A stretch of DNA of 64,000 nt, taken from the NCBI GenBank assembly GCA_963932465.1, contig OZ010793.1, positions 255,389,333 through 255,453,332 of the forward strand, read 5' to 3'. This document shows, piece by piece, positions 23,115 through 34,550 of the stretch (positions are counted from its first letter, which is position 1; each line of letters begins with the position of its first letter). This DNA is from Maratus speciosus (taxonomy: Eukaryota; Arthropoda; Arachnida; Araneae; Salticidae). Made by a program: the position numbers and the translations under genes. The notes beneath the pieces are model-generated. The model saw nothing but the letters and a program-made list of their open reading frames with translations. It did no database searches and had not been told where the DNA came from.

Positions 23115-23638
23115 ATATATATCTGTGTGTGTGTGCTTATGTCCCCTTACTTCAAAATTTATTAAATCAATATTCAGTTATTATTAAAAGTAGTATCAGG
23201 GCTAGAATCTCTTCTTTTGTCCCTCTCTAGCTGGGAAGTTCCTCTACTAACATTTGTAAATAGAAGGAAAAGAACTGTTTTGAATGGAGGGAAAATTCTC
23301 TTCAACTCTGCATTTGTTTTAACATGCTATTTAACTACAGCATAAGTACTAAACCATACAAAGTATCATTGATAGAATTTGCATCAACATTTCATAAAAT
23401 TTGAATCAAATGTTCATTTAACAATTAGGCATCATTCAGCTTTTGTGGTTTTTAACTTCACAGTAATCACAGCATTGCTTCTTCTAATGAATTGTTCCAA
23501 AAATTAGCAGAATTTCTGGTGTAGAAGTCTCCTGCCTGCAAAACTGTCTTAAGTGAGATTTCAAAATATTGGTCATGAATTCTGTCATCCCACAGTGAAT
23601 TTCAGGCCCTGGGTTTATTTGTGGGATTTTATGTATTA
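23115..23638. other. Gene-free intron sequence
   Basis: No coding or structural signal was recognised. A (tg)n tract at 23124-23135 follows the mariner end. Confidence 0.4.
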
Positions 23639-23858
23639 CAGTAGACTCGCAATTTTGTGATTACCGACTTAGCAACCATTGGATCAGATCCCGACCATAT
23701 TCCAATAATCATAATGGTTCTCCTCTCTTGTTTTAATGACTCGTAAATAATTTAAATCTTGATTTTGTGACCTTTTTGAGAACACAGAAACTGAAGATTT
23801 CTATCATCTAATGCAAGAATTATGAAAAAAATATTGTTTTTCTGGAAAATCTCTAACA

Positions 23859-23933
23859 TCTGAGAATTTTGTTGCCGTTGACGGTAAGTTGAAAATTGAG
23901 GAAGAACTTTCGGAAGATGACTCAGTCCTGAAC
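23859..23933 (+). pseudogene. Tigger-like transposase C-terminal fragment
   Basis: The frame reads SENFVAVDGKLKIEEELSED, then DSVLN. Tigger/jerky-type transposases end in an acidic tail of the form FVxVDxxLxxxxExTDEDI, which this resembles. The fragment lies only 220 bp from the left TIR in an orientation that would place it near the right end of an intact element, so the body has been deleted or rearranged. Short and low-complexity, hence modest confidence. Confidence 0.4.
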
Positions 23934-24350
23934 AGGACATTCCAAATAATTTTTCTGACAACTAAATTGATGGTGTTCCAGAAACACCTGTCATAAAAAT
24001 TCTAACAGCTACTTTCAGATAATCAATTAGCCCATTTTGGAAGTTTCTAGCTGCCATTTAAAGCAAAAAAGTGTAACATTTTCCAAAAATATTTTTTACC
24101 TAGTATAAATCATTTTTCTTTTTTTTTATGTTTAAATTAATTCTTATAAAATTATTTTATCATTTTTATGCATTTTTTAATTCTAAAGATTAAAACAACT
24201 AACAAATGTATATATTTTTAAAATGTATAAATCAATATTTATTATTAGGGTGTAATTGATTTTAATCAGTTTATTTAAGTCAGCTATTAAATCATGATTA
24301 TGATTTTAATCAACCAACTTTTTTTAAAAAATCATTGATTAAAATCAAAA

Positions 24351-25136
24351 AATTTTATAATGTTTAAAAAGTCAAAAAATGTATTAAAATCTAAGATGAA
24401 CTTAATTTAAAAGTTTCTACAGGTATTTCGACTTATGAATAAGCAAAAAAAAAAAAAGCTCTTAAATAATTGTTTCTAAGCTTAATTCCTGAGTATTGTA
24501 AAAAATTAAAAACAGTTACGTTTGTAAAAAGCATTGTTTTTATCCAACATAAAACAGTTTCATTTAAAAGTGATATTTAAATCTAACATAATTTGTAATG
24601 TCATAATTTCCTTTATATAATCAATTTATGCTTTATTTTATATAAAATAAACATAGCAAGTTTACTAAATTTCTGCAAGTAAAAGAAAAAATGTCTTAAT
24701 TTCTCGTTCTATTTTTGTAATAATAAATTAATAGCAATCTCGAGTTAAAGAAGAATTAAAGAGTGACGTCTGCTCAACAGCTAAATTGTAAATGAATCCA
24801 TAAGAGAAAAAGAGTTAATTGGTATAAAACCGTTAAGCACACAGCAAGAGCTTCTTCCTTATAGGCTGAATTATTGTTATTATTTTTTTTTTTTTACTTT
24901 GTAACTCATATATACTAATAAAAAATAATTAGGTATATTTATTATTACTAATAAAAAAAATATTAAATAAAAAAAATTAATTTGGAATTGAAAAGGCAGC
25001 AAAACTTTTCTTAAAAAGAAAAAAAAAATGAACCATTGAAAGCTAATAATCCCCATTGAGATGTAATAATGCTGTTATTTAAATACTTTCAGGTTTTCAG
25101 ATATTTAAATATTTTGAAAATTTCAGATATAACTGG
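24351..25136. other. AT-rich stretch without genes
   Basis: Very AT-rich with A and T homopolymers. Nothing coding was recognised. Confidence 0.4.
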
Positions 25137-26364
25137 CAGTGATGGAACAGCTGCGCCAAATCGATAATGCTGCGCATTTCTGCGCCAAAACGATCATTTT
25201 CCAACAAAATTGCGCCCAACTGCATCAATTCGATAATAATTCTTGAGCCAAATCAGTCATTTTCCACCCAAATTTCGCCAAAAGATTGCAAAAACCATGC
25301 AAATTTGGTCAAAAGATCGCGAAAAACATGGGATTTTTGTCAAACGATCACGAAAAAAAACATGAATATTAACAAAGGATCACTATTTTCATCAAAAAAC
25401 GAACAAAACTCGGTCAAGTTCGCGAAAAAAAGGATTTCGTTAAAAGATCACAAATAAAATGCAAATTTCATCAGAAGATTGCGAAAAACACGCAAATTTT
25501 GTCGAAAGATGGTGAAAAACACGTGAATTTTGTTCAAGATCGCAAATTTCGTCAAAGGATCACCCAAAAAAAACGTGAATTTTGCCAAAGGATAGCTAAC
25601 TTCATCAAAAAACGAACAAAACACAGTCAAAAGATCGTGAAAAAACGCTACTTTCGTTAAAATACAGTGAAAAAAACCCGCAAATTTCATCAAAAGGTCG
25701 CAAAAAACATGCAAATTTTGTCAAAGGATCGCAGGGAAAAAAAAAAAAAACGTGAATTTTGTCAAAAGATCGCTAATTATGTCATAAACGAACAAAAACG
25801 GGTCAAAAGATTGTGAAAAAAACATGAATTTCGTTAAAAGATCGCGGGGGAAAAAACCGCAAATTTCATCAAAAGGTCGCAAAAAACCGCACATTTTGTC
25901 AAAAGATCGCGAAAAACCACAAATTTCGTCGAAAGATTTCGAAAAACACCCTAATTTCGTCAAAAGATAGCGACAAACATGTTGATTTCAACAAAGGGTC
26001 CGAATAACGTAAATTTGGTCAAACGATTGCGAACAATATGCAAATTTGGTCAAAAGATTGCGAACAATACGCATATTTGGTCAAAAGATCGTGAAAAACA
26101 TGCAAATTTCATCAAAGAATCGCAGGAAAAACGCTAATTTCGTCAAAGAATCGCAGGAAAAACGCGAATTTCGTCAAAGAATTGCAGAAGAAACGCGAAT
26201 TTAGTCAAAGAATTGCAAAAAAAATGTGAATTTCGTCAAAGAATACCAAAATGACATTTTGATGCTCCAAAATGAGCATTTTTGCTGCTCCAAAATGAGC
26301 GTTGTTGCTGATCCAAAATGGCTTTTTGCTGCTACAAAATGAGGCCCATGCTGTTCCATCACTG
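25137..26364. mobile_element. hAT-like MITE composed of a ~30-bp tandem array
   Basis: It starts CAGTGATGGAACAG (25137-25150) and ends CTGTTCCATCACTG (26351-26364), a perfect 14-bp TIR of hAT style. It is flanked by aactgg on both sides (25131-25136 and 26365-26370). With one mismatch this extends to an 8-bp duplication (taactggc/gaactggc) if the end is shifted by one base. The interior is almost entirely a tandem array, followed by four short units containing gctccaaaatgagc near 26255-26345. No transposase was seen. Confidence 0.75.
25165..26255 (+). repeat. ~30-bp tandem array (aatttcgtcaaaagatcgcgaaaaa)
   Basis: About 33 units, each roughly aaatttcgtcaaaagatcg followed by cgaaaaacatg, with substitutions and length changes in the A tract. 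The same unit appears at 16290-16920 and, reversed, at 52300-53070. Minus-strand frames through the array give repetitive FxKSFDEICGF-type peptides, which are artefacts. Confidence 0.9.
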
Positions 26365-26837
26365 AACTGGCTATCCTTATATTTATTCTATATGTGTATT
26401 TTTTTGGTGATTAACAGTAATTTTTCTGAGTACAAATGTTAAACAAGTTGCAAATAATATTTGTTAGTTTTGTTATTTGTGCTACTAATTAATGGAATTC
26501 TCTATTTGCATTTTTTATTAATTTTGTAATTACTTACTGTTTCTTCTATGCAATTTTTTTCACCTTGCCCCTTTTGAAATTGCTAAAAATGCACCCTACC
26601 TTAAAAAAAAATAAATAAATAGTTCACTTGTAGTTGTGCCAGAGATTTCTCATTCAACAGTATTCCTAAATTCATGTGCCCAAGATCTTGCAAAAATAAT
26701 AGAACTTTATTTCTTTAAAAAAAAGCAGGATATTATTAAAACATGTGGTTATTTAATTGTATTTTTCAATTTGCGATTCATAAAATTATTAAAAATTAAG
26801 GGCACTTTATTTATCATACTAAAAATTATTCTTTTTA

Positions 26838-26935
26838 GGGTTCTGTACTTAAAAAGTAAAAATGGAACCATTATAAGATCACTCCTATGTCTGTCTGTCG
26901 CAGCCCTTTTACTCATAAACTATGCAACATGGAAA
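26838..26935 (+). repeat. Dispersed repeat start (gggttctgta…tctgtctgtc)
   Basis: The phrase gggttctgtacttaaaaag is followed by aatggaaccattataagatc and a tctgtctgtcg run. The layout resembles the beginnings of widely dispersed invertebrate transposon ends. A phrase that could be its counterpart (aggttccatatatc) lies near 27790. Not resolved further. Confidence 0.35.
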
Positions 26936-27468
26936 GTTCAAATTGGGAGAAGTAATAAAGATTATTGACCCACATATTCACAGTTTAATAAATATTCATA
27001 AGTATATTAGGAAAAATGTAGAGGGGCTGATTAAGTTACTTGAAAAAAAAAATCTTTTCTTTGTATATCATGTGGGGTATCATGTGAAAGCTTTCATAAC
27101 ACTGCAATCAAAAATATATTTCATTTAATTTTAGGTATTATATTTTCAAAGTTATGGTGGAAAATGTAGTGCAAAAATATGTTTCCCCTCTCCCCCCCCC
27201 CCTCTATCTAATTCCGAATCTATTGAAACTAAAATTATGAAAAAATTAGAGGTAGTAGACATTAATTTAAATCAAGCAGGAAAATTATAGCGATTACCTT
27301 AGGTCACATAGTTTTTGAGAAAATCGCATTTTTCCGTTACACTCAAATTTTGATTTATGGGCTTCAGCAAAAGTGTTGAGCAGAGCTGGAGGTACCTATT
27401 GTAGCAGAAGTATAAAACCATTGTTGATCATGAATTTCAGAAAAAATCGTCGGTAATTAGCTGAGATA

Positions 27469-27731
27469 TTAACCCTTAAAGACACGGACGGTTTGAACAT
27501 ACATAATGATAGGGACGGTGTACTCGCTCCATCGGCTTTTAAAGCCTTTATAACAAATTTTAAGGATATATTTATGTAATGCAATGCCCAGTAGCAGATA
27601 AAAGCAGTAAACGTCAAATTGTTAAAAACAGACTAATTTAAAGAGAATTAATTACATAAATACTAAGGGTTTCGCGACTAGTTTCCATTGAGTGGCTCTC
27701 TTAATACATCTACTATGTCTTTAAAGGTTAA
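27469..27731. mobile_element. TTAA-ended MITE (piggyBac/Kolobok-type ends)
   Basis: Left TTAACCCTTAAAGACA (27469-27484) and right TGTCTTTAAAGGTTAA (27716-27731) form a 16-bp inverted repeat with one mismatch, ending in TTAA. At 263 bp it is non-coding. Similar TTAACCC-ended elements lie at 30902, 40012 and 43569. Confidence 0.7.
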
Positions 27732-28314
27732 CTAAAAACCTGCATGGAATAACAAATATACAGAATACCTATATTTGCTATTATTTAGGTTCCATATATC
27801 TTTGAACTTTCATGGTATATCCGTTTATACTTTTCTAGTATACAAGGTGCAAAGGAAAGTCCCTTTAACCCAGGGATGCAAGTTAGTCACTTTTCTCACT
27901 TTTAGTCACTTTTTTTAAAACTTGTCACTTGTCACTATTTTTAAAAAAAGTCACTTTTAGTCACTTTTTTTGACTAAAAGAGATGAAGTCTCTAAAAGTG
28001 AGCAAGGTGCGGAAACTGGTTTGCTCACATTTAAAAAAATAGGAGGGTAACTAAAATCGATATTTTTATCTTTCAGATTTGTCGATATCCTCAGCATCAA
28101 TAATTGATATTTTTGCACAAAAAGCCATGTGTAAATACATTCAAACTCAGTTAATACGAGACCGGCTAATTTGAATGCACGGTTAAAACTTAAAAAGGAA
28201 TCTCGTCACATGACTGTAAGATTCATAGCGTGCGCACTCTTCATTGAATTTCAGTTCCAGTCACAATTCCATCTTTATTTATTATGATTTATCTCAAATG
28301 TTTTAAAATTCTTG

Positions 28315-29560
28315 CCCCCACTTTTAACCCCTTAGGTGGAGAATTTTCTAGAATCGCTGTAATACGTGTTTAATAATTTTTTTAGTAGATTTATTTTCTG
28401 GAATTTTACGCTCCTACCTAAAATGGCTGCTGAGATATGCCAGATGTTATAAAATTTTGGACCTTCTTTTAACCGCCTTAGGTGGGGATTTTGTAAAATT
28501 GCTGAAATGCGTGCTTAATTATTTTTTTTAGTAGATTTATTTTCTGGAATTTCATCTTCCTACCTAATACGGCTCCTAAGATATGGCCAAATGCTCTAAA
28601 ATTTTTTACCCTTCTTTAACCCCCATTGGGGGCATTTCAAAAATCACTGAAATACAGTTATTTTCTGGGCATTCACGCTGCTACCTAAAACGGCTGCTGA
28701 GATATGGCCAAATGTTCTAAAAGTTTTGACCCCCCCCCCCTTTTAACCACCTTAGGGGGAATTTCTAAAAATAACTGAAGTACATGTTTAATTAATTTTG
28801 AATACAGTTATTTTCTGCAATTTCATGCTCCTACCTAAAGCGGTTGCTAAGATATGGCAAAATGACCTAAAAATTTCGATTATCCCCTTAACCTGCATGG
28901 GGGGGGGGGGGGGCAGTGGAGGATTTCTAAAATCGCTGAAATACATGTTTAATTACTTTTTCAGTAGATTTATTTTCTTGGCTTTCATGCTTCTACCTAA
29001 TATGGCTGCTGTGATATGGCCAAATGTTTTAAAATTTTCGACCCCCTATTAAACGGCCCTCTTAGGGCAGAATTTCTATTAATTTCTGAAATATGTGTTT
29101 AATTATTTTTTAGTAGATTTATTTTCTGGAATTTCATGGCCCTACCTAAAACAGATGCTGAGATATGGCCAGATGTACTAAAATTTTTGACTCCCCTCTT
29201 TAACCTCTTTAGGGGTTGAATTTCTAAAATTGCTGAAATACTTGTTTAATTATTTTTTAGTAGATTTATTTTCTGGCTTTTCACACTCCTTCCTAAAACT
29301 GCTGCTGAGGTATGCCAAATGTTCTAAAATTTTCTGCTCCCCCTTTTAACCCCCTTAGGAGGGGAATTTATAAAATCGCTGAAATATGGGTTTAATTATT
29401 TTTTAATAGATTTATTTTATGGCTTTTGACACTCCTACCTAAAACGGCTGCTGAGATATGGCCAGAAGTTATAAAACTTTTGACCCCCTTAGGAGGGAAT
29501 TTTCAAAAATCCTTTCTTAGTGTGTGCTTATGTTATAAGAAGTATTTTGTCCCCAATTTT
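28315..29560. repeat. ~140-bp tandem array, about 8-9 units
   Basis: Each unit reads roughly cccccttttaaccccctta, gg(t/g)gg…atttctaaaatcgctgaaat, a tgtttaattattttttagta phrase, gatttattttctggaatttc, then ctacctaaaacggctgctga and gatatggccaaatgttctaa. The gagatatgg(c)c phrase recurs near 28433, 28568, 28700, 28853, 29012, 29160, 29308 and 29455, so the period drifts from about 132 to 162 bp. Poly-C/G runs (28729, 28899) explain some of the length change. Confidence 0.9.
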
Positions 29561-29951
29561 CATGCTTCTAGGTTCAGTAGTTAGGGGGTGTGCGTTGATT
29601 ATGAGTCAGTCAGGACAAACTCTTTTATAGATATAGATGTGTGCACTGTAAACAATTTGGTACTTGCGCTTTTTCTAAGAGTTTTAATTATTTACTCGGG
29701 GTGAATTTAGCAATAGAATTTTAATTTTTCTTTATTTCCATCTTTTTTTTTTAAACATCTAGTTTTTTTTTTTATAGTTAGTTGCAGTTAAAATTGGAAC
29801 TTTTCGCAGAAAATATTGCAAGGATCCTACCAGTGACCTATTGTCATATCACTATTTGCAAACAATAGATTTTTAATACAAATGTTGTAGAAATAAAATG
29901 AAGATTGTTCTTTAGAAATAGTGGTAATTAAAAGGTGATAGGTAGGACCCC

Positions 29952-29956
<5 letters not shown>

Positions 29957-29993
<37 letters not shown>
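29957..29993. repeat. Poly-T tract
   Basis: An uninterrupted run of about 36 T within the hAT-like element. Confidence 0.9.
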
Positions 29994-29995
<2 letters not shown>

Positions 29996-30901
29996 ACAAA
30001 CAACCTTACTATTTATAATTAAATTTTAAAAGTTTATTATGCTAACATTGTACTTTTTGTTTTATATGATTAAATAAAACTGAGGTTTTACCTTATCCGT
30101 CATTTTGATAGAGGATTGTCATCTTAAAAGTAAAAAGGTGTTTTATTTACATAATTTAACTTACAAGTAAATTGAAAAAAAATCATTGTCACGTACCATT
30201 CATGTTACTTTTTTTTGGTGCTTTAGCCCCCATTTTTTTTGTTACGCTTTAGTCACTTTTTTGACATGCTTTAGTCACTTTTTTGTCACTTATTTTGGTC
30301 TTTTTGTCACTTTTCTCACTTTTTTGGAAGCATTGTTGCACTTGCATTCCTGTTTAACCTGAAAATACTTGTGAATGGAGAGAGCTACAACTATGCAAGT
30401 GAGGTAAAGGTTAAAGCGACTACACCCGATTTAATGAAAATGATAGCAGCACCCCCTAGTGGCGAAAATTGGAAAATAGCCACTGCAAATTGAAAATGAA
30501 AAGAGATAGAGCAAAATTTCCAGTTAGAAAGTTTTAAAGCATAAATTAATTAGTAGAACACGACATTGGTTTACATGGATAAGATCTTCGCCCGTTTACC
30601 CAAAAATGTCCGAAATCGATGCACTCCATTTTGTGTAAACGTTTGAATGGAATACTCTGAAGTATGAAGAAATACGCACAATTTATGCTATAAATGTGTA
30701 TCTATCTCAATACATTTTGATAACATCATGCAAAAAAAAAAAAAAAAAAGACTCTCACAGTGATAAAAAGTTAATATTCAGTATGGTCGAAAAGTTCACC
30801 ATAACTCACGATACACGTTTGTATTTGTGAGAGTAATTCTGCATTCACATTTCTCAGCATGGAACATCTATTGCAAGCCTCTTCAATATGACGACATAGA
30901 T

Positions 30902-31119
30902 TTAACCCTTTCGATAGTGGTGGCTAGGTGATCTAGCCACCTAATTTTAATTCCAAAACTGACAAATGGCACCAAGAATATTTTAATAAAATTTTGCTTT
31001 TGTAATGAAAGTGCAAATTAGCGGGTTTTTGTTTTCTGAGAAATTCATTTGAATATTCTGGTGTTAGTCAATTATTTCATCAGTTTACAAACAGAATTCT
31101 TCTGGCCCTGAAAGGTTTA
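30902..31119. mobile_element. Decayed TTAA-type MITE
   Basis: It begins TTAACCCTTTCGATAGTGG (30902). A degenerate counterpart, ggccctgaaaggtttatt, lies at about 31104-31121 and has lost one TTAA. The internal order (gtcaattatttcatc… and acagaattcttctg near the right end) parallels the MITE at 40012-40214 (gtcaatcactcattt…acaacagaagtac), so these two are the same family. Confidence 0.55.
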
Positions 31120-31857
31120 TTCTACAATTTTACATGCATTGGAAATTAAATCTTTACGGACTATTATAGCACAGTACAACGTCACAATCTGCAATTGTGC
31201 ACTGCTACTTTTCTGGAATGTAAATAGGCAAAGTAGAATCGTCGCTCATCAATTTCGGACATTTTTGAGTATGCAGGCAATGATTTATCTTATCCGTGTG
31301 AACCAGATGTCGTTTCATACCTATTAATTGATGCTCTAAAACTTTCTAATTGGAAAATTTACTCTACCTCTTTTCATTCTCGATTTGCAATGGCTATCTT
31401 CCAAATTTCACCACTAGGAATGCTGCTGTCGTTTGCATTAGGTCAGGCGTAGTCACTTTATTGTACCGTTACCTCACTTGTATAGCTGTAACTCTGTCTG
31501 TTCGCAAGTATTTTCAGGTTAAAAGGACTTTCCTTTGCACCCTGTAGTTTTTACAAAGTCTTAGTATTCTTTTAGCAACGGTGTTTTTTTAATAATACAC
31601 TTACTTATTCATATATTATTGTACGGAATCCTCTGTGTGCAAGTAATACTCACACTTGCCCGTTTATTTTTCTTATATCATTACTAAACACATTACTAAT
31701 ATATTTCCTCATGAAATAGTGCCATTTTTTGAACTAGCACCCAGTGCCTTTTTCTTTCTAAAATGAATTGCATTATTATCATTTTTATAATTAAAACTTA
31801 AATGTATAATGTGTTCCTAATTAGAGAGTTAATTGTTTAATAATTATTAATTTGAAT

Positions 31858-32996
31858 TAAGGTAAAGTACCCAGTAGTTGACACTAAGGAATTTTTCGCT
31901 GTTCGTCGCCTTTGGTTTGTGCAGTTTTCAATTAAGGGAAACAGTTTGATCATTACTAGGGGGTTTGAACATTTTTCCACAAAATCATAACGTTTAATGT
32001 CCCGGAATGAATACATTTTGTAAAAATTACTAGGGGATATGAAAACATGATTTTTGTCTAGAAGTTGACACCATCGTGAACGTGAGAGTTTTGTAGTTGA
32101 CACCTTCGTGAACTAGTAATTGACACTGACTGCGACAGGGCCTAAATTAATAATAATAAATACTCTTTATTATTATATTATTATATTAATTGCCCCATAT
32201 GAAGACATAATGATAAGAACCGTTAATTAGCAAAAATTTTTAAAGAAATCAGAAGTTTTAATGAAAGATCAGAATTTTAATCAGAAGTTTTAATGAAAAT
32301 AATAAAAGTCACATAGATCTGAAATTATAACATAAAACCACTTACTTAATTAATCTCAAATAACAAAAATGAAAGATCAAGTGCAAAATCAAGCACTAAC
32401 GGCCGATATTTTACCTTTTCATTGGGGTTTTTCCCTCAACTTTGTATTTCAAAGTTCAAAGGTCAGTCATGAATTTATCTGGTAGATTCCAGCTTATTTC
32501 CATTGCACTGAATTAGATTAATAAAACCCCAACATGAACGAGTAGTTGACACTGGGTGTCAACTTTTGAAAATCTGTTTCTTTTCATATTCAATAGTTGA
32601 CACTCACACTCACTCCCGCTATTTTGCACAAAATGCATCAATTTTATTTCAATACAGTTCTTGGACATCAAAACAATCAATATCAATCAAAACATAACCA
32701 GAAATTAAGATAAATTACGGGTTTTAATACTTACTGTAACATGCTATCCTTATCATTTTTCTTAAGATAAATTCGAAAAATTCAACTTTGCACGCATGCT
32801 TCTTTGTTGTCTTCCGCCATATTGGAATTGGGCTCGACTGTTTATAGTTTTAGTTCTCAGTTTTGCCGCAAGGTGATAGATTTTAAAAATTCTGTGTCTC
32901 TCATGTTCCTACCTGTGACGTTTTCTTGTTACACTACTGTTTCTACAAAAGTGTCAACTGTTGGTCCAGTGTCAACTACTGGATACTTTACCTTAG
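31858..32996. mobile_element. MITE with subterminal TTGACAC motifs
   Basis: Both ends read TAAGGTAAAGTAYCCAGTAG followed by TTGACAC, facing inward (31858-31884 and, reversed, 32970-32996), a 27-bp inverted repeat with one difference. Between them the heptamer TTGACAC or its complement recurs at least nine times (e.g. near 31876, 32054, 32096, 32120, 32547, 32559 reversed, 32598, 32952 reversed, 32971 reversed). Target duplication is unclear because the flanks are AT-rich. The interior has no convincing gene. Confidence 0.7.
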
Positions 32997-33507
32997 TGTT
33001 AACTATTTAATATTAAATGCAGTTATTAATACTTTTAATAAATGTTAAATATCACTAGTATTTAATAAAGTTTTGCATCATTATTACAATCTTAATGTAT
33101 ATAACATTATTGTATGATACTACCTAATGAAACTACTAATTTGCAGTTTTTATAATTTCTGTAATTATTAACTAATAATTATAATTTTATCAATTAAAGT
33201 TTAAAAACATAGATTATGTTAGCAATTAGTGGTTTAACTGTTTTGGAAACCTAAAACACTTGGTAGCTGTTCAGTATTTGAATGCTGGGAAAAAAATCAT
33301 AAAAATCTGATTTGAATCAAAAAAACTCATTTAAATTTAAAAAATCATGATTTTTTTTACACCCTAGTTATTATTAGATTAGAATGTTAGGAATTATTGA
33401 AGTGCATAAAAATATATATTTTTTACCAACTTTTGATTTAACAACAATTCGATTTAAGGTCCGATATGTTGAAATCCCATGAAGGTCGTTAAATCACGAG
33501 TCTGCTG

Positions 33508-34055
33508 TATCTACAATTTTCATTATTTATTAAATCAGGGGTGATTGTATTGAAGTTATACACTGAAATTCCTGTATATTATTCTGATTCAAAACTGATT
33601 TTCAGTTATTCTGAGAGAAGTAGCTCACAATGTTGAATGTTATATCGATTTTTTATATGGTTCTTTGGTAAAAATTTAATTTTTAATTTTTCTAAACAAT
33701 AATTCTTATTTCATAAAGAATTTTTATCCTTTTAAAAGTGTAAACCTGCATTTTTCATATTTACCATATATTTTAATAGTAAAGAAAAATTAGGAATGAG
33801 GAAAAAAAATTAAAGTGCTTTTAATTTTTTTATACTGTCTGTTCAGTGTATTTTATTTGCAGCTTTATTTATCAAATATTTAAAATTTAAAATATTTTCA
33901 TTGCAAAATGCTTTATATTTTTATAGTAGAATTGTTGCACTTTATGTTATACTTATAACTGACAATATACTTTTATTGTAAATAATATAGTGCAATGTCA
34001 GTTTAATCCTTTTACTTCTAATGCAATTATTAATTATAACTTCGGTTAGCCATAA
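33508..34055. other. AT-rich intron between two transposons
   Basis: Nothing recognised. It ends with TAA (34053-34055), the target duplication of the next element. Confidence 0.5.
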
Positions 34056-34550
34056 TAGTCTAAGATCCAGTCTATGAAATATATACCCTCATTTGTTATT
34101 TAATGCTAATAAAGAATATATGCTAGATAATGTATACATATCGCAAATAGGTTGTCTAGCTAAATCACGTGTCGATAATGTTAAACAATAAAGTGTTTAA
34201 TTATATTTTTTTTATCAACTTCCTCAATTAGTTATTTATAAAAGTCAAGACTCAGCTGAGAGAATATACCCCAAGCATTTCAAAAAATAAAGGTTGCCTA
34301 TTCTCGACTCTGCCCAACTATGGGGTTGCCAGGTATAAACAGGTAAGTAAGCGTTATTAATATACCCTCATAAGTTATTTAATCGAATACACATCAAATG
34401 AAAGCTTATTTTATTACCATTCCAAATGTATTAGGTTGCCTTATCAAACAGTTTGTTGAATCCATGGTTGCCTAGATTTAAGATGTTCAATTTTCTGCGT
34501 GAGCATTGAGAGTGACAGAGAAGCGTTGCGCGTGCAATTCCATTTGACAG
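34056..34550. repeat. Long TIR, left arm
   Basis: The arm ends near …gcgcgtgcaattccatttgac. It contains an extra aaacaggtaagtaagcg-like stretch relative to the right arm and scattered substitutions. Confidence 0.85.

Larger units (their letters stand above)
27871..30352. mobile_element. Non-autonomous hAT element carrying ~140-bp tandem repeats
   Basis: Left end CAGGGATGCAAG (27871-27882); right end CTTGCATTCCTG (30341-30352): a 12-bp inverted repeat with one mismatch. The flanks share tttaacc (27864-27870 and 30353-30359), 7 of the 8 bases expected for a hAT duplication. Subterminal regions repeat cacttttagtcacttttt-like motifs at both ends (27887-27985 and 30245-30325), as typical for hAT. 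It holds the tandem array at 28315-29560, a phrase gagtcagtcaggacaaactc near 29605, and a 40-base T tract near 29957. No transposase was seen. The insertion splits the TIR element 27843-31544. Confidence 0.8.
27843..31544. mobile_element. TA-flanked element with ~310-bp TIRs, split by a hAT insertion
   Basis: Left caaggtgcaaaggaaagtcc at 27843 and right, reverse complement, cagggtgcaaaggaaagtcc ending at 31544. TA is immediately outside at both ends (27841-27842 and 31545-31546). After removal of the insertion at 27871-30352 the left arm continues with aacctgaaaatacttgtgaa through aaaatgtccgaaatcgatg (30353-30625). This matches the right arm over about 310 bp (31230-31544). The centre (30640-31200) contains a decayed TTAA-type MITE. 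No transposase was seen. Confidence 0.85.
24248..33365. mobile_element. Nested TIR element with GGGTGTAA ends
   Basis: Left: gggtgtaattgattttaatc at 24248. Right: ends at 33365 with …ttacaccc, whose reverse complement starts gggtgtaaaaaaaatcatg. Both ends continue into similar sequences of alternating attttaatca/aaaatcatga phrases (24262-24350 and 33290-33350). No clear target duplication was seen. It sits just inside the Tigger-like ends and itself contains all the insertions from 25137 to 32996. The pairing is inference. Confidence 0.4.
23639..33507. mobile_element. Outer Tigger/pogo-like element, filled with nested insertions
   Basis: The left end CAGTAGACTCGCAATTT at 23639 and the right end (reverse complement CAGCAGACTCGTGATTT, ending at 33507) form a 17-bp imperfect TIR. 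TA lies immediately outside at both ends, as expected of the Tc1/mariner/pogo group. The 9.9-kb distance is explained by several insertions inside. The only coding remnant is a Tigger-like C-terminus at 23859-23933. The pairing of ends is inferred from similarity and could be coincidental for such short TIRs. Confidence 0.5.

Noticed and set aside
25167..25963. Several overlapping ORFs on both strands with repeated FxKxFDEICGF-like peptides
   Set aside because: They are translations of the ~30-bp tandem array, whose period is often a multiple of three; no independent coding evidence.
16290..26255. Regular short repeats that could suggest a CRISPR array
   Set aside because: The units are contiguous with no unique spacers, are degenerate, and lie inside TIR elements of a eukaryotic genome.
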